Positions 31,116 through 36,256 of a stretch of 36,256 nt of DNA are shown one piece after another. A model generated the notes under the pieces. The model saw only the letters and a program-made list of their open reading frames with translations, made no database searches and was not told the DNA's origin. The DNA lies in contig NAOQ01000002.1 in NCBI GenBank assembly GCA_002751075.1, positions 171,481-207,736 on the forward strand, in the 5' to 3' direction. Source of the DNA: Ichthyophonus hoferi (Eukaryota > Opisthokonta > Ichthyosporea > Ichthyophonida > Ichthyophonidae). Within the stretch, counting starts at the first letter, position 1. Every line of letters begins with the position of its first letter. The translations under genes and the position numbers were made by a program.

Positions 31116-34100
31116 ATGCGTTATCTATTAAATCGTGCAAAGGCTAGATTATCAAAGGTCCCCCATGCGTTTATACTGCAGTTACGAGTGTATACTATGG
31201 CTATCATTCGGAACAGAGTATTAGTTATTGTCTCCTTCATAGTTTTTATTTTATTATTTTTAATTCGAAAAAACAGGTATTATGATCCACGTCTGATGCA
31301 GGAAGTGACGGGTAGGGATAACTTGGTTCTTTTATACAGACCTATTGGGAACGATATTTCAGATTTCCTTCCGATGCATTTTCATCTAGATACTATTAAA
31401 CGAATAATACACAGTGAACAACTGCAAATAGGGTTTGAAAGGAGATGGCTTCTATGGCATGTAATAGGGTCTGAGGAGGATGCTGTTATTGCATATCTAA
31501 AACAACAAGGTGAAAAATATACACAGTTACCTTTCAGCTTAAAACAATATTCCGAAAGAAAACCAGTAGAGGAAGTCTTTAAGAAGGTCGCGGATCTTAA
31601 TAGATTACCGGATACAACATTGATTGACAGTATTGAGTTGTTAAACTACTACAGAGATAAGGCAGGTTATTTCTTGTCCTTATTGAGTGAGGCAGAGATT
31701 TATAATTATATGATTTCCGATGGCTTTAAAATGAGTAGAGCAAAGTATATTATCCCAGCACCTCTGGGGGTGACCTTTACTTCCAATTGCATGCAAGCCA
31801 TGGCTACAGTTTTGAGTGCAGAAACAACATCCTATCTAGCTGTCAATGTTGCTATGAATGAGGAAGAGAGTACAGCCCCTATTGATGTGGTGGTAGGATT
31901 TGGGAGGGACTCAGTCCTTCGTTTTGATGAAAATGTGATAGAGGTAGGTGATAATGCTTATTCATTTTCTTTATTCCTCCTCTGTCCTTATGTCTATATA
32001 TATCTATGCTATTATATCTTTCTTTTCCTATTATGTAACTGTACATACACATATATACGCATATAATTCCGACTATGTCTTCACATCTAACCATACGTAT
32101 ACATATATACACTACATATACAGCGACACATTTACACATGCCTCAGTCTCTACCGATATAAGCTTTACTAATATGCTTATATCGAGACATATATACATAA
32201 ACATCTGTATATTTCTTTACCCAATATGTCCGTACAGTACTAGCCTTATGAACATACCAGGTTGTACACATTCCCAAAGACCTGCATCTATGTTTACATT
32301 CAACCCATAGCATATAAAAATGGATCTTTGCACCTCAGACTACCCTCTTCCTCTTGTGAGAGCTCATTCACTGGCTTTAAAATGCATAATAATTTAAGGT
32401 TAACTGGTTGATGGTCCGTCTGTCTGATAGAAGTGTTGCATTTGATAACCCTCACCCTAGAGCATATCCTTCCTATACCCTATTACCTCCTATGACTGTA
32501 CCCTATTACTTTTTATTATCCACTTTCGCCGATTGTTCATTCGGAATACTCGTACTTTAATTTAAGGTTGATTACTTTACTTCTACCAATGATTAGCAAA
32601 TCCTTTAATTGCAACTGATAATTGGATATTACATACAGTATTGATTCTTATTATAGTAATTTTAAATGTAAGCTATTCTTCCTATTGATTTGCTGAGCGG
32701 TAATATTATAAAGGAACCAGATCGCCTTAGCAGGTAGTGGTCCAGAATCTTGTAGGAATTTATTTTAAAATTAAATATCTCATTTCATTCCATTATCGAG
32801 ACTAACCGTCTAAGCCAGCATACATGATCTGCTACTAATGATTGTCATTGCATGTAGATCATATAGTTAGTTTCAACTTATCTACACATAAGCACAGTTT
32901 TTCTTTCGACGGCTCTCTCTATTCTCTTCCCCTGCCTTGTGCTATGCCCAGGCCTATATCCTTCTTTGTTGTTGATTGTTTGATCTACCCACCCACATAC
33001 AGGCGAGAACTAGTATAGAGAATCTTCACCGTACACTAGGGATCAATGCAAGGCCCGACCCTGTTTCATTACACGATGATGTGACTGTATTTAACCCATC
33101 TATATCATTGGAGTGGACAAGCCCAGTTATTCTATCGACCTATGACCTGTTACAGGGAGCTAGGAATGGGTTAAAACTCTTAGATGATGAGGTGATGATG
33201 TCATTGGTCGGATATCATCAGGTGGATTTGATGTGGTACAACTGGGTGAGTAAAGGTTATTGCGTGTGTACATGCACACTTTCTGCATAAATATACGCAT
33301 TCATATATATATATATATATATATATGATTGTTATTATATATACCACATAGGTACACTGTGTTGGCTGTGGAAGGACATGTGTACGTCACAGGGATATAG
33401 GTGTGTAAAGTAGTAAGGAGAGACTAATTGGCAGTAAAGTGAACAAGATGGCATGCAATAAGTGTTATAGATTTATATGCATATATATATATATACATAC
33501 ATATACATATACATATACATGTACCTGTAAATGCATACTCATATTCCGCCCACCCTCTCCCAGACCATCTTAGGGCAAGAGAAGCATCTTTATCGTACCC
33601 AATCAGGATCCAGTGCCCTCATGTCTCTCATTGAAGAGCTAGTTGAAATGGCTGACCTCGCATTGAAAATAAAGCCATTTTCAGTCACGCATAAGCTACA
33701 AACACCTCCTTCGGGGGATAAGCACGACTACTACACTCCAGCCCCCTATTACTGGCCCGATCCTGACGGCGATGACCTGCCATACATTATAAGGGATGGC
33801 ATTAGAGTGCCTGGGACCGGCTTGTATGATGAAAAAAGTGAGCAGTTTGATCGAAGCCGATTGGCCTCCTTCGTAGGCAACACGACATCATTAGCTCTCG
33901 CATGGTATTTCACAGATGATCATCGGTAAGGAGAGAGTTGATAACGGAATAAACCTTGTTGTACATGGGACGAATAAGGTTACTAAGGATATATATACAC
34001 AACTTAGATGGAACAGCAATACACTAATATAAATACATTACATACTGATTTGTGCTTATCTAGACTAAATGGTTTTATGCGGAAATATAGCGAGCTCATA

Positions 34101-35138
34101 AAATTGATAATGGAAACCAATGAAAAGAATGCCTATGTAGATAGATTTATAGGTGATTGATTGAGTCTGTTGGTGTGTGTGTGTATGTACGTAATTGGGT
34201 AAATCTTTGTGAATGGTATGCATATATATGCATTTAGCGTGTTTTTCTAGATTAAGTATGTTTGTACATACATATTTTCTAGGCATATAGATACACACAC
34301 ACATACATATATACATGTATATACATATAGACATACATATACATTTTTACGTACACATACATATACACATATACATACGTATACACATACAGTTACCCTT
34401 ACGCTTACACATACACACTCACATACATTTACATATACATATACACATAAACATGCACCTATACACATACATATACGTACAGATAAACATATAAACATGC
34501 ATATACATACACACATATATATACAGATATATATATAAAGAAATGCACAAGGCACACTACAACTCTACTTGCATTTACAACAATATATTTATTAGATGAA
34601 TGATTGTTTGCATTAGTAACCTACCTACCCTCCCCTCCTCATGTAGACAGCACTTTCTTTCATGTCATATTTGTCATTAACTACTAATATCTTGACCATT
34701 CATTTTCAAGTCTTGACCTATTATATACTATAACCTAATACATCGCAACCTATAAAGCATCATAACAGCATCATAACCTATACACTTTCCTCTTCAATCA
34801 GATATGCCGAACAAGCCGCAGTTTTTATCAAGAAATGGTTTATAGACCCCACCACGCGTATGAATCCCAATATGAAATTTGCTCAAATCCGTCTTAACCA
34901 TCATAAAGATATCGATAATGGAGGATTTCAAAGCGGTGTAATAGAAAGCAAAGACTTCTACTTCTTCCTTGATGCTATACGTCTGATTAAGTATTCGGGT
35001 GCCTTGAGTAATGCAGAATACCAAGGTGTAAGTGACTGGATGTCACAGTTTTTACATTATATCCTAGAGCAGAGACAAGGAAAGAACGAGAGGAAGTCGA
35101 TTAATAACCATGGCACGTATTATGATCTGCAGGTATAC

Positions 35139-35169
<31 letters not shown>

Positions 35170-36256
35170 AATATATATGTATGTATGTATGTGTTTGTGT
35201 GTGTGTCTACGATTGAGAGAGAGAGTAATTATCTATACATGTCCTTGGTTGTGTATATATATATTAAAGAGAAGTGGAAGGTAGGGTGTGCGTGGTGCTT
35301 ATACCATACACATATATCTTTGTTTTTAGGCCTAAGGAATATTTATAGTCCTTTCTTTTGGAATTCACCGAAATAAAAGGAAAGAGACAGGTAGAGATAG
35401 AAGCAGGCGATTGGCTTCTGGTTATGAGTAAGCACGCCTATCATATAATTGAAGCCATAAACCAAATCTATCTACATCTAGGTTGATTCCCTATCATTTA
35501 CATCCCTTAATATTTTATCTTCTTTTCACCAGTTAGCTGCCTTAGCAGCCTTTATCAACAATCCAGTCCTCCTACGCCATACCGCAGAACGTAGCCGTGC
35601 ACGTATTATTCAGCAATTTGCCGAGGATGGGTCAATACCGGACGAAATGAGGCGACCAACCCAGTTACACTACATGCTATTTTCACTGCAAGGATGGTAT
35701 TCATTAGCTAGAGTGGCACAGAGGGCCGGGGTGGACCTATGGCATTATATTCCTAGGAGAGATAATCATTCACTCCCAGTCTTGCAAAGGTTTGCTATCA
35801 TTTTATTTCCTTCCCATTCTCTCTATATATTGGGCTTACTATTCTATCAACGTGTCTATGCATTGGTTTATCTATTCATTGCTTTTTCTCTATATGGTCG
35901 AATATCACTTGTGTAAAACCATATAATGATAGGTAGATATAAATAAGCAGATTATGATTAACAACAAAATATATATACGTGATTATATATGTCTTGTGTG
36001 TTTTATGATTATTTCTACTTTATCGTGGGGTTCGCTCATTAAAGCCCTCCATATAACGATCTAGACAGTAACCATGGTGACACTAACCAATCACATCATA
36101 TATTGACAGGGCAGCACAGTTCACCGTGCCCTACTTCAACAGCACATGGACCAATAATCAGACAGAGATAGAGGATATGGAGCGAATGATTCCATTATAC
36201 TATCTTGCACATTCTGTTTATCCTAACATGCCTGTTGTAAAGCAGCCATCATCTGA
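31116..36256 (+). CDS. Membrane-anchored alginate_lyase-family (PL5/PL38-like) protein, 3' end beyond the window
   Basis: Exons: 31116-31943, 33003-33245, 33564-33925, 34802-35132, 35533-35789, 36110-past the edge; phases agree at every GT-AG junction, giving 722 whole residues so far. The N-terminus has a basic stretch then a hydrophobic segment at about 34-50 (VLVIVSFIVFILLFLI), a type II anchor placing the rest in the Golgi lumen or outside; M28 (31197) is an alternative start. Residues about 55-357 match no family I can name. The catalytic region holds YYTPAPYYWPDPDGDDLPYI (413-432), WFIDPTTRMNPN (490-501), NNHGTYYD (579-586) and LHY (633-635). The NNH and LHY blocks match the Asn-His and Tyr active-site blocks of alginate lyase A1-III, so the machinery looks intact. 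The family cleaves uronate glycans by beta-elimination. The substrate cannot be told. Start choice rests on the first ATG in the frame. Confidence 0.83.
33303..33327. repeat. (TA)n microsatellite in a lyase-like gene intron
   Basis: A TA run of about twelve units in the short intron between the exons ending at 33245 and starting at 33564. Further TA/CA repeats lie at 33478-33530, just before that acceptor's pyrimidine tract. Confidence 0.8.
34165..34540. repeat. CA/TA-rich minisatellite-like region in a lyase-like gene intron
   Basis: A TG-rich tract (about 34170-34190) then some 270 bases of ACATATAC, ACACAC and ACATAC units in the intron between the exons ending at 33925 and starting at 34802. 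Cys/Val/Tyr-rich minus-strand frames here (34065-34334 and 34247-34555) come from the repeat. Confidence 0.8.
35134..35210. repeat. TA/TG microsatellite directly after a splice donor
   Basis: TATATA and TATG/TGTG units begin within a few bases of the GTATAC donor that follows the exon ending at 35132, right after the NNHG active-site block. Length variation here could affect splicing. Confidence 0.75.

Noticed and set aside
31879-32310. ORFs overlapping the first intron of the lyase-like gene
   Set aside because: The exon ends at a strong GTAGGT donor (31944). Sequence beyond is TA/CA-rich and its composition changes abruptly.
34065-34555. Cys/Val/Tyr-rich minus-strand ORFs
   Set aside because: They are translations of an ACATATAC-type repeat.
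1-36256. CRISPR arrays, prokaryotic operons, ribosomal RNA, complete retroelements or LINE proteins
   Set aside because: No regular spaced repeats, no Shine-Dalgarno-led gene runs, no rRNA motifs, and no reverse transcriptase, integrase or transposase motifs were seen in any frame.

Overview
The window is eukaryotic nuclear DNA: AT-rich, with long intergenic spacers, multi-exon genes with GT-AG introns, TA/CA microsatellites and a scaffold gap (579 N). Gene content (an alsin/ALS2 homologue, an RSPRY1 homologue and an intron-split alginate-lyase-fold gene) points to an animal outside Bilateria, for example a sponge. That placement is an inference from gene content and texture; the species cannot be read from the sequence.

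Layout, left to right. (1) 406-3517, + strand: the last six exons of an ALS2 (alsin)-like gene encoding the C-terminal VPS9 domain, a Rab5 guanine-nucleotide exchange module. The domain carries an insert of roughly 140 residues, mostly inside one 510-base exon. (2) 3518-5397: a convergent 3' spacer. (3) 5398-9342, - strand: one uninterrupted 1314-residue frame for an Arg/Glu/Asp-rich low-complexity protein with a weak pinin-like segment. (4) 9343-16922: a gene-poor stretch holding two initiator-tRNA(Met)-like heads, short unassigned frames and copies of a diverged dispersed repeat. (5) 16923-25998, - strand: an RSPRY1 homologue (helical repeats, SPRY, C-terminal RING) assembled here from eleven exons in compatible phases, with one possible further 5' exon at 27431-27514. 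A scaffold gap lies in one intron and has identical 149-base flanks. (6) about 27.5-31.1 kb: a spacer between divergently transcribed genes, with another copy of the dispersed repeat. (7) 31116 to the right edge, + strand: six exons of a large gene whose product has an N-terminal membrane anchor, an unassigned region of about 300 residues and an alginate_lyase-type (PL5/PL38-like) catalytic domain, cut off by the window end.

The genes are neighbours and not an operon; nothing suggests a shared pathway. Alsin acts in endosomal Rab5 activation, RSPRY1 is a predicted E3 ubiquitin ligase, and the lyase-like protein is predicted to act on uronate-containing glycans in the Golgi lumen or at the cell surface. 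The most unusual item is the membrane-anchored lyase-family protein in a presumed animal genome. Exon structures were derived by hand from splice signals, reading phase and recalled family sequences; no alignment software was run.
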